A stretch of 29,713 nt of DNA from Spirochaetales bacterium (GCA_007126415.1 SLBH01000255.1:1-29713), one strand, 5' to 3'. Positions 15,223 through 23,890 are shown, counted from the first letter of the stretch. A program made the numbers and translations. The notes: a model not told the origin generated them from the sequence alone.

Positions 15223-16914
15223 GTGAAGATAGGACAAATACTGACGATCACCGGCATGCTCGGCGTCATGCTTAGTATGATTACGATGGGCGCCTTCGCG
15301 GATGAGCCGTCGGCTGGGCCCGACTCACCGGAGGAAACCGAGATCCTGGTTCCCACGCTGCTTCTCGAGGTGGAAGACCTGCGCGTAGAGGTTGTAGAGG
15401 CGGAGTTACCCGGGTCGCCTCCGCTTCCGATACCGCAGGTCCAGGTGCCGTTGCCCGGTACCGAGGAGGCGGCTCTCGCGACAACGGTGTTGCCACAACC
15501 AGGACTCGACCCGGACGTAGTGGATCCGCGCCGCCCAGATCCGGAGGAGAGTTCAATCTATACCACCGGTAGGCTCGGAACCGGCAATATGAACCACATT
15601 CTCGGCGCACTCAGCCTCTACAAGCTCGGCGCCGATCCGCGCTTTCGCTTCGAGTTCTCTCACGACGGCATCGACGGCTACTCGGGCAAAGAGTCGGGCA
15701 CCGGCTACTTTCGTCGCGACAATCTAATCGACGGCACCATAGCGGGTGATCTCGGCCCGCTGGCACTTGAGCTCGACGGGCGGTTTTTCTCGCGCGAGGA
15801 AGGCCTGCAAGAAGAGGCGCGCGTTCCGGACGGTAACGGTGAGAAGTACTACTCGGTGGAGCATCGCTACCTTTCAGGCGGTACACAGGCCGGCATCTCC
15901 CCGACCGACGCGTTAAGCATCACCACACGAATAGACTCCTCAACGGTGAGTCGCGTGCTGACCGACGCCGAGGACCCGCCGCGAGCCCGTGAGACCGTGG
16001 TGGCTCCCAGTCTCGCGGCCGAGCTCAGTCTGCCCTCGGTGGACGCCGCGCTGCGCGGCGGGTACGACATACGGCTGCTGTCGGCGGACGATGCCGACAG
16101 CATAGACCCCGCGCAGAACCTCGATTTCTACGGTGAGTTCGAGTACTTCTTTGAGCCACCGGTTTCGTTAGGCGCAGGCGCCGGTGTGGTGTGGGAGGTT
16201 GAGGAGGAACTCCACGCACCGTTTCACCTGCGTCTGCAGGGCAACCCGTTGTCGCAGCTGACGCTCCGCGCCGAGGGTGGACAGGAGATTCACCGCAAAC
16301 GCTACTTCAACCTCTGGGAAGAGGTGCCGTTACTGAGCGTTGTCGGCACCGACGGTGTCGCCCCCCGCAACGAGGCTGAATGGTACGGTGAGCTCGCGGC
16401 GATATACGAGCTCGACGGAGCCGAGAACACCTTTGAGGCCGGTCTGCGCTACGCGCGAATCGAGAATCGTCTGGTGCTCAATGATTTCGTGACCGACCGC
16501 TTTGAGTTCGAGCAGAAAGAACGCACGCTGCTCACGCCCTCGGCTGCGCTTACGGCGCGCGTCGCCGAGCACCTGCGCTTCAGACTCGGGTGGGAAGGAC
16601 AGCTACTCGAGACCTCGGTGCTCGAGCCGGCGCACAGCATCAACGCTCAGCTCGAGCTACAAAACAGCGCCGGAACGCTCGCAGCCGGCGCCGAGAACAG
16701 TTTCCGCGTCTACGACGAGCCGGTCCTACCGCAGCTGCGGCTGTTCGGCCGCGCCGAAGCCACCGAAGGGATCGAGTTTCAGTTGTCGTTTGAGGATATT
16801 CTTGAGCCCTTGCTCGAGGACGGGCGCCCGAGCCTCGGCCCATCGGTCAAGGGCCGGCGACCTTTTATCGAGCCCGGATTTCGGGTGATCTTCAGTACAC
16901 AGATTTCTCTGTAA
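15223..16914 (+). CDS. Putative outer-membrane beta-barrel protein of the Ton gene block
   Basis: The reading begins with GTG (15223), preceded by a GGAGAG stretch, and has a signal peptide with a likely cut after Ala26 (GAFA/DE). Residues about 35-110 are acidic and Pro-rich, possibly periplasmic. From about 120 to the end (563) the sequence has many alternating polar/hydrophobic strands with Gly and aromatic residues (for example RFRFEFSHDGIDGY, LALELDGRFFSREEG, LDFYGEFEYFF, TFEAGLRYARIENRL, EHLRFRLGWEG), typical of a beta-barrel. It ends FRVIFSTQISL, a barrel-like last strand with Leu rather than Phe. I do not recognise a named family, and no clear TonB-dependent plug domain is visible. 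Position between the TPR gene and exbB suggests it works with the Ton system. Confidence 0.65.
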   Translation: MKIGQILTITGMLGVMLSMITMGAFADEPSAGPDSPEETEILVPTLLLEVEDLRVEVVEAELPGSPPLPIPQVQVPLPGTEEAALATTVLPQPGLDPDVVDPRRPDPEESSIYTTGRLGTGNMNHILGALSLYKLGADPRFRFEFSHDGIDGYSGKESGTGYFRRDNLIDGTIAGDLGPLALELDGRFFSREEGLQEEARVPDGNGEKYYSVEHRYLSGGTQAGISPTDALSITTRIDSSTVSRVLTDAEDPPRARETVVAPSLAAELSLPSVDAALRGGYDIRLLSADDADSIDPAQNLDFYGEFEYFFEPPVSLGAGAGVVWEVEEELHAPFHLRLQGNPLSQLTLRAEGGQEIHRKRYFNLWEEVPLLSVVGTDGVAPRNEAEWYGELAAIYELDGAENTFEAGLRYARIENRLVLNDFVTDRFEFEQKERTLLTPSAALTARVAEHLRFRLGWEGQLLETSVLEPAHSINAQLELQNSAGTLAAGAENSFRVYDEPVLPQLRLFGRAEATEGIEFQLSFEDILEPLLEDGRPSLGPSVKGRRPFIEPGFRVIFSTQISL

Positions 16915-16929
16915 GATAAGGAGTTTTGA

Positions 16930-17550
16930 ATGGTTGAGTTGTTCGCTCGCGGCGGAATCATCTTGGTGATCATCGTCATGTTGTCGGTTGTTGCCGCTGC
17001 GATCATCATCGAGCGGTTGCTGTACTTCAGAAAGATCAGAGGCGACGAAAGCCAGATCATTAATCGGCTCAAGCAAACGCTTGAGAAGCATCATTTCGAC
17101 GAGGCCCTCGCGATCTGTGAGAGTAACCCAAGCCCGGTGGCGAACCTCATGCGGGTCGGCATCGAGCATCGACAGTACTCTTCGGAGGTGATCAAGGCCT
17201 CGATCTCCGACGCCGCCAACATGGAGATTCCCCGCATGGAGCGGTTCTTGACCTCGCTCGGCACGATAGCGCACATCTCGCCGCTGCTCGGGCTGCTCGG
17301 AACCGTAACCGGCAATATTCAGGCCTTCGGCGTCCTCGGTGAGTTCGGCGCCGCCGGCGACCCCGCGATCCTTGCTCGGGGTATCTCTGAAGCTTTGATC
17401 ACGACCGCGGCGGGCATCATCGTCTCGATCCCGGCGATCATCTTCTACAACTACCTTGTGAGTAAGGTGAACCACTCGATCATTCATCTCGAGAACCGGG
17501 TGAGCGAGATGGTGTTGCTGCTCAAAGGGAACGGTAACAATGCAGTTTAA
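16930..17550 (+). CDS. exbB: MotA/TolQ/ExbB family proton channel protein
   Basis: The 206-residue inner-membrane protein has three membrane segments at about 8-33, 113-135 and 154-178. This is the standard ExbB/TolQ topology with a cytoplasmic loop between the first and second. The conserved core ISPLLGLLGTVTGNIQAF (116-133) and the GISEALITTAAGIIVSIPAII segment (151-171) are diagnostic. With ExbD it uses the proton gradient to energise TonB or TolA. AAGGAG about 7 nt before the ATG is a strong ribosome binding site. It overlaps exbD by 11 bp. The tonB gene downstream favours ExbB over TolQ. Confidence 0.93.
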   Translation: MVELFARGGIILVIIVMLSVVAAAIIIERLLYFRKIRGDESQIINRLKQTLEKHHFDEALAICESNPSPVANLMRVGIEHRQYSSEVIKASISDAANMEIPRMERFLTSLGTIAHISPLLGLLGTVTGNIQAFGVLGEFGAAGDPAILARGISEALITTAAGIIVSIPAIIFYNYLVSKVNHSIIHLENRVSEMVLLLKGNGNNAV

Positions 17551-17971
17551 GCGACGCCTCTCGCCGAAGGCCAACGTCGACCTCATTCCGATGATCGACG
17601 TCGTCTTTCAGCTGGTGGTGTTCTTCATGGTCTCAAGCACCTTCATCATGACTCCCGGTATCAGTATAGATCTGCCGGGCGCCGAGACCAGCGACGCGGT
17701 CGTGATGAGCCGTATCGTGGTGACGGTCGCCGGAGAGGACGAGCTTTATATCAACAGAGACCGCTACACCTTCGAGGAGTTCAGAAACGCCGCGGCGCAG
17801 CTCGATGCCGCAGCTCAGGAAGCCGATGACCAAGGCGTCACGCGCTCGGTGATCGTTGAAGGCGACCGTACCGTCGCGTACGACACGATGGTACGCGTTC
17901 TAGATGTGCTGCGTAGAAGCGGCTTTCGCGGGGTGAATTTGCGGACTCGTGAAGAACTGGGGGCTCCGTAG
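17540..17971 (+). CDS. exbD: ExbD/TolR family protein
   Basis: The 143-residue protein has a short cytoplasmic N-terminus, one membrane segment (about 14-37, VDLIPMIDVVFQLVVFFMV) and a periplasmic domain. Asp20 in LIPMIDVVF is the proton-carrying residue expected in this family. The periplasmic part ends with RVLDVLRRSGFRGVNLRT, typical of ExbD/TolR. Its start lies inside the end of exbB, with GGGAA a few bases upstream within that gene, indicating translational coupling. tonB follows after 3 bp. Confidence 0.93.
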   Translation: MQFKRRLSPKANVDLIPMIDVVFQLVVFFMVSSTFIMTPGISIDLPGAETSDAVVMSRIVVTVAGEDELYINRDRYTFEEFRNAAAQLDAAAQEADDQGVTRSVIVEGDRTVAYDTMVRVLDVLRRSGFRGVNLRTREELGAP

Positions 17972-17974
17972 CGT

Positions 17975-19006
17975 ATGTTACATTCCGATCGCGAACGACT
18001 CGCGACGAGCATCGCGGTAGCGTTCGGGATACACGTGGTGTTACTCGGGCTGCTGTACGTGTTCGGCTGGAGCATCGACGAGTTCCCCGATTACGAGCCG
18101 CCGATCTACGTCTCGCTCGAGGAGTTTGAGCTCGAGGAGCTCGAGCTCGATGAGGCACCGCCCGAGGAACTCTCGCAGGCCGACCCCGACCCCGCAACGC
18201 CCGACCCGGAGCCGGCCCCCGAGCCTGAGCCCACCCCGTCGCCGCCGGCCGAGCCCGAGCCGGCTCCCGAGCAACCGAGCGAGCCTGCCCCAACGCCCGA
18301 ACCCGACCCGGCGCCTGCTCCCGAGGAAGCACCGCGCGAGCCGTTGCCACCGCCGGATGACGTAGATCTGCTGGGCGGAGACAGAACCGCCGAGCGCCGA
18401 CGGCCGGACCGCCCCGAACACGATCTCGATGATCTCGCCGCGCGCGATGATGACCCGCCCGATCTTCCCGACTGGGCCACCGCCGAACAAGGCGCGCGTG
18501 ATCCCGAGACCAGAATGGACGACCGTGACGCGGAGGAACTCGCGCGCAGACTCGACCGCGATCCCGAGTTCGAGCGGCAACTGCGCGATGTGCTGTCCTC
18601 GGTCGCGCAGGCGCGACGGACGGCGTTGGAGGACGGAAACGATACCGCGCCGGCACACGACCGCGACGAGGCCGAGGACGACCCGGTCGAGACCGGTGAC
18701 GGGGAAGGGCTCATCCGCGGCATAAGCGGGCGCGGCGAACCAACCATAGACCTGTCGTTTAGCGCAACCGATTTCGACAACAACGTGCCTCCTACTACCA
18801 CCATTGTGGTGGTATTCGATGTTGATCCTCGTGGTTTCGTGATCCCCGGCTCCTTGATTCTCCAACAGCAGTCGCGCTATACTCGCGTGAACGAAAAGGT
18901 GCGCGAAGAGGTGCGCGGTTGGCGATTTGAACCGCTCCCGAGCGGTCAAACCCAGACGCAAACCGGCATTTTCACGTTGGTAATCAATCGAGGGGACGTT
19001 ATCTAG
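17975..19006 (+). CDS. tonB: TonB family energy-transducing protein
   Basis: The 343-residue protein has a single N-terminal membrane segment (about 10-32) that keeps the His20 typical of TonB/TolA-type anchors (GIHVVLLGLLYVFGW); position 16 is Ala rather than Ser. A long linker (about 47-128) is rich in Pro, Glu and Asp and wholly acidic, with no Lys-Pro stretch. A charged Arg/Asp-rich region follows. The C-terminal domain (about 250-343) reads IDLSFSATDFDNNVPPTTTI, VVVFDVDPRGFVIPGSLILQ, VREEVRGWRFEPLP and TGIFTLVINRGDVI, a TonB-type C-terminal fold. It would span the periplasm and contact an outer-membrane partner, plausibly the barrel protein three genes upstream. Confidence 0.85.
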   Translation: MLHSDRERLATSIAVAFGIHVVLLGLLYVFGWSIDEFPDYEPPIYVSLEEFELEELELDEAPPEELSQADPDPATPDPEPAPEPEPTPSPPAEPEPAPEQPSEPAPTPEPDPAPAPEEAPREPLPPPDDVDLLGGDRTAERRRPDRPEHDLDDLAARDDDPPDLPDWATAEQGARDPETRMDDRDAEELARRLDRDPEFERQLRDVLSSVAQARRTALEDGNDTAPAHDRDEAEDDPVETGDGEGLIRGISGRGEPTIDLSFSATDFDNNVPPTTTIVVVFDVDPRGFVIPGSLILQQQSRYTRVNEKVREEVRGWRFEPLPSGQTQTQTGIFTLVINRGDVI

Positions 19007-19007
19007 T

Positions 19008-19682
19008 TTGTTAGCGCTAAAAGCCGTCGGTTTCGATATCGACGGCACACTATACCCGAACCGCGAGATGTACCTCCGATCAGTCGGCTTTGTTTTGCGA
19101 AACCTGCGCCTCATGCGGCGCTTCGGCAAGGTCCGGCACAAAATTCGCACCGTACGCCCGATCCATGATTTCTATCGCGTTCAGGCCGAGATGCTCGGAG
19201 CCGAGCTCGCGATTCGACCCGACGAGGCGGCGCGGCTCATCAACGAACGGATCTATACCGAATGGGAATCGATCATCGATCGCGTTCCAATCTACAGCGG
19301 TGTGATCGAGACCGTGGAATCGTTTCGCGAGGCCGGTCTCAAGATCGGCGTTACCTCCGACTTTCCGGTAACAAGAAAGCTCGGCCTGTTGGGGCTCGAT
19401 GGCTACTGGGACTGTGCTTTCTCCAGCGAGGAGGTTGGTTACCTCAAGCCGAATCCCGAGCCGTTCGAACAACTCGCGTACCGCCTGGGGTGCAAGCCCG
19501 AGGAGATTCTCTACGTCGGCAATAGTTATAAGTACGACGTGGTCGGTGCGGTTAACGCGGGGATGCACGCCGCGCACCTCTCCAGAACACCGGTCAAGAA
19601 CTCCCAAGCCGTTTTCACATTCTCCCGCTTCAGTACGCTTCGCGATTGGGTTCTCGAGAACACCGTGTCGAAAACACGTTGA
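19008..19682 (+). CDS. HAD superfamily hydrolase (phosphatase-like), TTG start
   Basis: The 224-residue protein has the HAD motifs in order: GFDIDGTLYPN with nucleophile Asp10 and acid/base Asp12, VTSDFPVT (motif II), YLKPNPEPF with the motif III Lys, and YVGNSYKYDVVGAVNAGM (motif IV). A helical cap lies between motifs I and II, as in phosphoglycolate-phosphatase-like HADs, but the substrate is unknown. The frame upstream is closed by a stop at 18981-18983, and the next ATG is beyond motif I. The TTG at 19008, one base after the tonB stop, is therefore the only sensible start; GAGGGG at 18990-18995 may serve as its ribosome binding site. Confidence 0.85.
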   Translation: MLALKAVGFDIDGTLYPNREMYLRSVGFVLRNLRLMRRFGKVRHKIRTVRPIHDFYRVQAEMLGAELAIRPDEAARLINERIYTEWESIIDRVPIYSGVIETVESFREAGLKIGVTSDFPVTRKLGLLGLDGYWDCAFSSEEVGYLKPNPEPFEQLAYRLGCKPEEILYVGNSYKYDVVGAVNAGMHAAHLSRTPVKNSQAVFTFSRFSTLRDWVLENTVSKTR

Positions 19683-19709
19683 TTATTCGTATGCAGTCGT
19701 AGCGGTTTT

Positions 19710-19719
19710 GCTATATACT
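19710..19719 (+). promoter_or_regulatory. Candidate -10 element for the coiled-coil gene
   Basis: TATACT at 19714-19719 sits in an A/T-rich stretch with a TG just upstream (19709-19710). No good -35 is present. GGGAGAGGG about 5 nt before the ATG at 19752 is the ribosome binding site. Confidence 0.35.
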
Positions 19720-19751
19720 GTAGAGAACTCAGATGCTGGGAGAGGGAAAGC

Positions 19752-22700
19752 ATGATATTCTCGGGAAACGTGATCGTATTGGTACTGGTGGTACTAATAC
19801 TCGCGGTGTACCGCCGACTCGACCAAAACAATCGCTCGCTTGAGAAGGTCAAGCGATACGCGACGCGGGTACAACAGGAGCTCGACGCCATGGTCGAGGA
19901 AAAAGTTACCGCGTTGAAGGATATGGCGATCGAGATCGAGGTCAATCAGAAGGCGGCGCGCGAGGTTCTCAAGCGCATCCAGTCGGCCGAGGAGGAGCTG
20001 CAAGGCCGCGCCGAGCGCATCGACAGCATCGGCAACCGCATCGACGAGTATGACGGGGCGCTTGAGGAACTCGTCGGGATGACTGAGCGCGCCGAGCAGA
20101 ACATCCATCGCATCAAGGAAGAGTCGGAGTACATCGACACCGTCGGGAAACGGCTCAAGTCCACGCAAGAGCGGCTGACCCAGCTCGAGCAGCAAATTCC
20201 GAAACTCACCGAGCGCTTCACCGCCGAGAATCAGGCCCGGCTCGAGGAGGTTTCAAACGAAGCGTTCGAACACGCCGAGAACAAGGCCTCAGAGATCGAG
20301 CAGCGCATTGCCGACGGTAACTCGCGTGTGAGCGAGCTTGAGGATTACCTCGGGGGGGTTGAGCGCAACGCGGAGCAGATCTCAACCGAAACCGATGCGC
20401 AGCTTCGTGCTCGCTACGACGAGCTCGTGGAGAGTTTCCAAGACAAGACCGGCGGGTTCGAGGGCGAGCTCGAGAAATCACTGCAGCGGCACCGCGAGGC
20501 GCGCGAGGCGCTGGACGCCGAGTATAACGACCGCATCGCCGCGGCTACCGAGCAGGCACGCGCACTCGAGACCGAGCTCATGCAGCAACTCCAAGACAAG
20601 ACCAAGCACGAAGCCGATACTATCGCCGCGGACGTAGAGAAGCTCTCCCAGCAGTTTGCCGAGGCGCGCGAGGACCTCAACGCTACCGCCGAGCAGTTAA
20701 CCGGGCAATCCAAACAGATGCGCACCGAGCTGCAGAAGCACGAGGAGAAGCTACATGCCGATCTTGCGAGCCTCTCGGATAAGACCGGCAAGGCGCTCGA
20801 GGCGCAGGCACAGGAGCTCGAGAGTAGCGTGCTCGGCGCCGTGGAGGAGCGCATCCATGGCTACGAGGCGGATCTCGGGTATCGCTTCAGCAAGATCGAA
20901 GCAGTAACCGGTGAGGTAGACCGGCTCGAGGCCGGAATGCGTCAGGCAATCGAGACCGCGCAGAATCGTCTGCTGCAGGAGATGGAAACCTACCGCGAAC
21001 GGCTTAAAGAGTTACGCGCGTCCGACAAAAAGGAATCCGAGGAGGCGATGGGGGAGCTACGCAGTGCGATGACTTCCTTGGAAAACGACCTCCAGGAGCT
21101 AAAGCAGCGTGCCTACGATAACGTCAACGAGAAACTCCGTGTCTTCGAGGACGAGTTCTTCGCCGACCTGCGCGAGCGCAGCGTCGCGATGGAGAGCAAG
21201 CTCGGCGATTGGCAGCAAGAAGTGCAACGTTCAATAGAGGACGTCTCGAGTAGCGCCCGAGCCGAGCGTGAGGAGCTCGAGCAACGCTATCTCAGCGAGC
21301 ATAGCGAGCGGCTTACGGCGCTCGAGCAGCGCGTGCAGAACCACGTCGAGCGGCTCGACGGACGCTTGCGCTCGTACCAAGACGAACTCGAGGGAACCTT
21401 GAGCGCAGCCCGCGATCAGCTTTCAAGCGAGCGCGAAACGGTAATGGGAGAGATCGAGACCATGAAAGGCGACCTCACCGCGCGGTTCCAACAGGACTTG
21501 ACGCAGCAGGCCGCCGGGCTCCGTGAGGAAGTGGCGAAGCACAAGAAGACCATAGATCAGCAGCTCGAAGCACTCGCCGGCGAGGTCGACGGCACGCGTG
21601 CCGAGCTAAAAGGCCGCGTCGACGAAGCCCGCAGCGAGCTTGAGGTATGGCAAGCCGAGATTCAGCAACACCTGCGCTCGAGCGAGGCCGAGATCAAGAA
21701 CCAGTTCGCAGATCTCAAGGTCAACAACTCCAATACCGTGAGCGCAATTAGAGATGAGTTTGCGCAGCAGCGCGATCAGTTGGTGGAGGAAAACCAACAC
21801 GACCGCAACCGCATTCGTGAAGAGATAGAAGAACTCGGAAACAAGGTGCAGTCGCTCAAGGACGACCTCGCGCAACGCACCGAGCAGGCGCTTGCTAGCT
21901 TCGACCACGACTATCGTGAGTTTCACGACGAGCTACAGAAGACCGCTCGTGACATTCAGACTCAAACCGAGGAACGGCGCAAGGAGTTTCGCTCGTTTGT
22001 GCAGGACAGTTACGAGCAGTTTCAGGCCACGCAACAGAAACTGTTCGGCAAGCTCGAGGAAGAAGCAAAACTGTTACAAGTGAATCTCAACGAGATAGAC
22101 AAGCGTCAGAAGAGCTTCATCGAGCAGACCAAGATCTTTGAGCGCGCCGACTCGCTCAAGGTTCAGCTGCAAGAAGATATCGAGGAGCTGAAGTCCGAGC
22201 TGGCGCGCGTCGATGCCCAGCGCGGTGAGGTTCGCGAGCTCGAGAATCAGTTCTCTAAGATTCGTAAGATGGCGGCCGAGTCCTCCGAGAAGCTTGGGAA
22301 GTTCATGGCCGAGAAGCGGCGCGTAGATCTCCTCGAGGAGGAGTACAAGAAGCTCATCGGCATGTCTCACTCGGTTGAAACCAAACTCGAGCAGGTTACC
22401 GCGAGCAACGACACAATTCAGGAGCTGCAAGCAGGCTTGCGCAACCTCGACGCTCTACAGCGCGAGATCGAAGACCGTTACGCGCGCCTCGAGAAGAAGA
22501 AAAGCATCGTAGATATCACCACCGACGGGGTCGACAAGAACTTTCAGTACCTCGAGAATCTTGAGAAACGCCTCGAAGAGCTTCAAGGCGAGGTAACCGC
22601 GCTACCGCAAGAGATGAACGAGCTGACTCGCCGAATCGAGACCTTGAGCAACAACAAAAAGGAAGCCGACGCAGCGGTCAAGAAGGTCCAGACGCTCGAT

Positions 22701-23009
22701 AAAACGCTACAGGACCTCGAAGAACGCGCACAAAACTTGCAGCAAGCGCGCGAATGGCTCGCTCGCACCGAGACCAGGCTCGAGGAACTCAGCCACGAGG
22801 CAAACGACCAGGTCAAACTTCTCGCAAGCCTGGTAAAAGAAGACGTCTCCAAGGGCAAAGAAAGCCGAAAAGGTGCGCCCTCGGCCGACGCGCGCGACAA
22901 CGTCGTGAAACTCGCGCATCAAGGATGGAAGGTCGAGGAGATCGCCCGAGTGGCCAAGGTCTCGCGCGGTGAGGTGGAGCTGATTCTGGAGCTCGCGGGG
23001 AAGAAGTAA
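19752..23009 (+). CDS. SpiroCoCo-type membrane-anchored giant coiled-coil protein
   Basis: The 1085-residue protein starts with one hydrophobic membrane segment (about 5-20, VIVLVLVVLILAVY). More than 1000 residues of almost continuous heptad-rich, highly charged Glu/Arg/Gln/Lys coiled coil follow, with hardly any Pro or Cys. The last 40 residues (about 1046-1085: VVKLAHQGWKVEEIARVAKV, then SRGEVELILELAGKK) form a compact helix-turn-helix-like unit of the kind also seen at the end of small membrane-anchored DUF6115 proteins. This architecture matches the SpiroCoCo family known from spirochaetes. Function is not established; a cytoskeletal or polar-scaffold role is only an inference from shape. 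The gene has its own likely promoter and stands between the Ton block and grpE. Confidence 0.85.
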   Translation: MIFSGNVIVLVLVVLILAVYRRLDQNNRSLEKVKRYATRVQQELDAMVEEKVTALKDMAIEIEVNQKAAREVLKRIQSAEEELQGRAERIDSIGNRIDEYDGALEELVGMTERAEQNIHRIKEESEYIDTVGKRLKSTQERLTQLEQQIPKLTERFTAENQARLEEVSNEAFEHAENKASEIEQRIADGNSRVSELEDYLGGVERNAEQISTETDAQLRARYDELVESFQDKTGGFEGELEKSLQRHREAREALDAEYNDRIAAATEQARALETELMQQLQDKTKHEADTIAADVEKLSQQFAEAREDLNATAEQLTGQSKQMRTELQKHEEKLHADLASLSDKTGKALEAQAQELESSVLGAVEERIHGYEADLGYRFSKIEAVTGEVDRLEAGMRQAIETAQNRLLQEMETYRERLKELRASDKKESEEAMGELRSAMTSLENDLQELKQRAYDNVNEKLRVFEDEFFADLRERSVAMESKLGDWQQEVQRSIEDVSSSARAEREELEQRYLSEHSERLTALEQRVQNHVERLDGRLRSYQDELEGTLSAARDQLSSERETVMGEIETMKGDLTARFQQDLTQQAAGLREEVAKHKKTIDQQLEALAGEVDGTRAELKGRVDEARSELEVWQAEIQQHLRSSEAEIKNQFADLKVNNSNTVSAIRDEFAQQRDQLVEENQHDRNRIREEIEELGNKVQSLKDDLAQRTEQALASFDHDYREFHDELQKTARDIQTQTEERRKEFRSFVQDSYEQFQATQQKLFGKLEEEAKLLQVNLNEIDKRQKSFIEQTKIFERADSLKVQLQEDIEELKSELARVDAQRGEVRELENQFSKIRKMAAESSEKLGKFMAEKRRVDLLEEEYKKLIGMSHSVETKLEQVTASNDTIQELQAGLRNLDALQREIEDRYARLEKKKSIVDITTDGVDKNFQYLENLEKRLEELQGEVTALPQEMNELTRRIETLSNNKKEADAAVKKVQTLDKTLQDLEERAQNLQQAREWLARTETRLEELSHEANDQVKLLASLVKEDVSKGKESRKGAPSADARDNVVKLAHQGWKVEEIARVAKVSRGEVELILELAGKK

Positions 23010-23025
23010 CGAAATCGGCAACGAC

Positions 23026-23054
23026 TTGACGTTTCGGGGCAGCTTGATTACCTT
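23026..23054 (+). promoter_or_regulatory. Candidate promoter for grpE-dnaK-dnaJ
   Basis: TTGACG (23026-23031) is followed after 17 bp by TACCTT (23049-23054), a weak vegetative pair. No CIRCE element (TTAGCACTC-N9-GAGTGCTAA) is present in the gap 23010-23083. AGAGGA (23074-23079) is the ribosome binding site. Confidence 0.35.
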
Positions 23055-23083
23055 TCACGCAAGAATCAGCTACAGAGGAATTT

Positions 23084-23890
23084 ATGTCTAAGCAGCCGGA
23101 TAAAGCGACCGAGACCGACACCACGGTCTCATCCGCCGATCCTACGACGGGTGAGGCCGGTCAGGACGCGCAACAGGAACGCACCGAGGCCGAAACCGGG
23201 GGCGCAGTCGGCGCCACGGCCTCGGAGCACACTACAGCCGCTCAATCCGAGGGCGTTGAAACACCGGATCAAGCAGGCGCCACGCCGCAGGCCCAGGACG
23301 CGCCGCGACTCGCTGAGCTGGAAGCTCGGGTAGCCGAGCTAGAGCAAGAGAACAGCGAGCTCAAGGAGCGCTACCTGCGAAAGCAGGCCGATTTCGAGAA
23401 TTACCGCAAACGCATGCAGCGCGAGAAAGAAGAGTTCGGCGCCTATGCCAACAAGCAACTCCTGCTTGATCTGGTACAGGTGATCGACGATTTCGAGCGC
23501 GCGATAGAGTCGGCCAAAGACTCACGCGACTTCGACTCGTTCTACGAAGGAATCGCGTTGATCGAGAAACAGATGACGAGCATGCTCGAGCGCAAATGGG
23601 GGCTACGGCGCTTCGACTCTGAGGGCGAGGAGTTCGACCCACAGAAGCACGAGGCCGTAACCGCCGATCAGAACGGCGAGCATCACGAGCCGATGGTGGT
23701 TGAGGATTACCAAAAGGGGTATATGCTCCACGACCGTGTGTTACGCTCGGCAAAGGTGAAGGTTTCGATGCCGGGCGCAGAAGCGGGGGCCGGCGGTGAG
23801 GGTGCCGACGGTTCTCACGATCAAAACACCCAAAACGAAGACGGTTCGGGCGGCGCGGACAACCGCGGCTCAAGCGATTCGAATAACTAG
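23084..23890 (+). CDS. grpE: Nucleotide exchange factor GrpE
   Basis: GrpE releases ADP from DnaK. The conserved part spans about 75-228: a long dimerising helix (LAELEARVAELEQENSELKE), the RYLRKQADFENYRKR core (97-110), and the beta-wing with GEEFDPQKHEAV, HHEPMVVEDYQKGYMLHDRV and LRSAKVKVS. At 268 residues it is longer than the usual 180-200. It has a 70-residue disordered acidic Thr/Ala/Glu/Gln-rich N-terminus and a 40-residue Gly/Asp/Asn/Ser-rich C-terminal tail after VKVSMPG. dnaK follows after 24 bp. No hrcA precedes it, unlike in many other bacteria including Leptospira. Confidence 0.96.
   Translation: MSKQPDKATETDTTVSSADPTTGEAGQDAQQERTEAETGGAVGATASEHTTAAQSEGVETPDQAGATPQAQDAPRLAELEARVAELEQENSELKERYLRKQADFENYRKRMQREKEEFGAYANKQLLLDLVQVIDDFERAIESAKDSRDFDSFYEGIALIEKQMTSMLERKWGLRRFDSEGEEFDPQKHEAVTADQNGEHHEPMVVEDYQKGYMLHDRVLRSAKVKVSMPGAEAGAGGEGADGSHDQNTQNEDGSGGADNRGSSDSNN

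Noticed and set aside
16726..17586. Minus-strand frame of 286 codons opposite the barrel gene end and exbB
   Set aside because: exbB on the plus strand is unambiguous, and the antisense product shows no family features.
18041..19150. Minus-strand frame of 369 codons with Gly/Arg/Leu repeats opposite tonB
   Set aside because: The repeats are simply the complement of the Pro-Glu/Asp linker codons of tonB.
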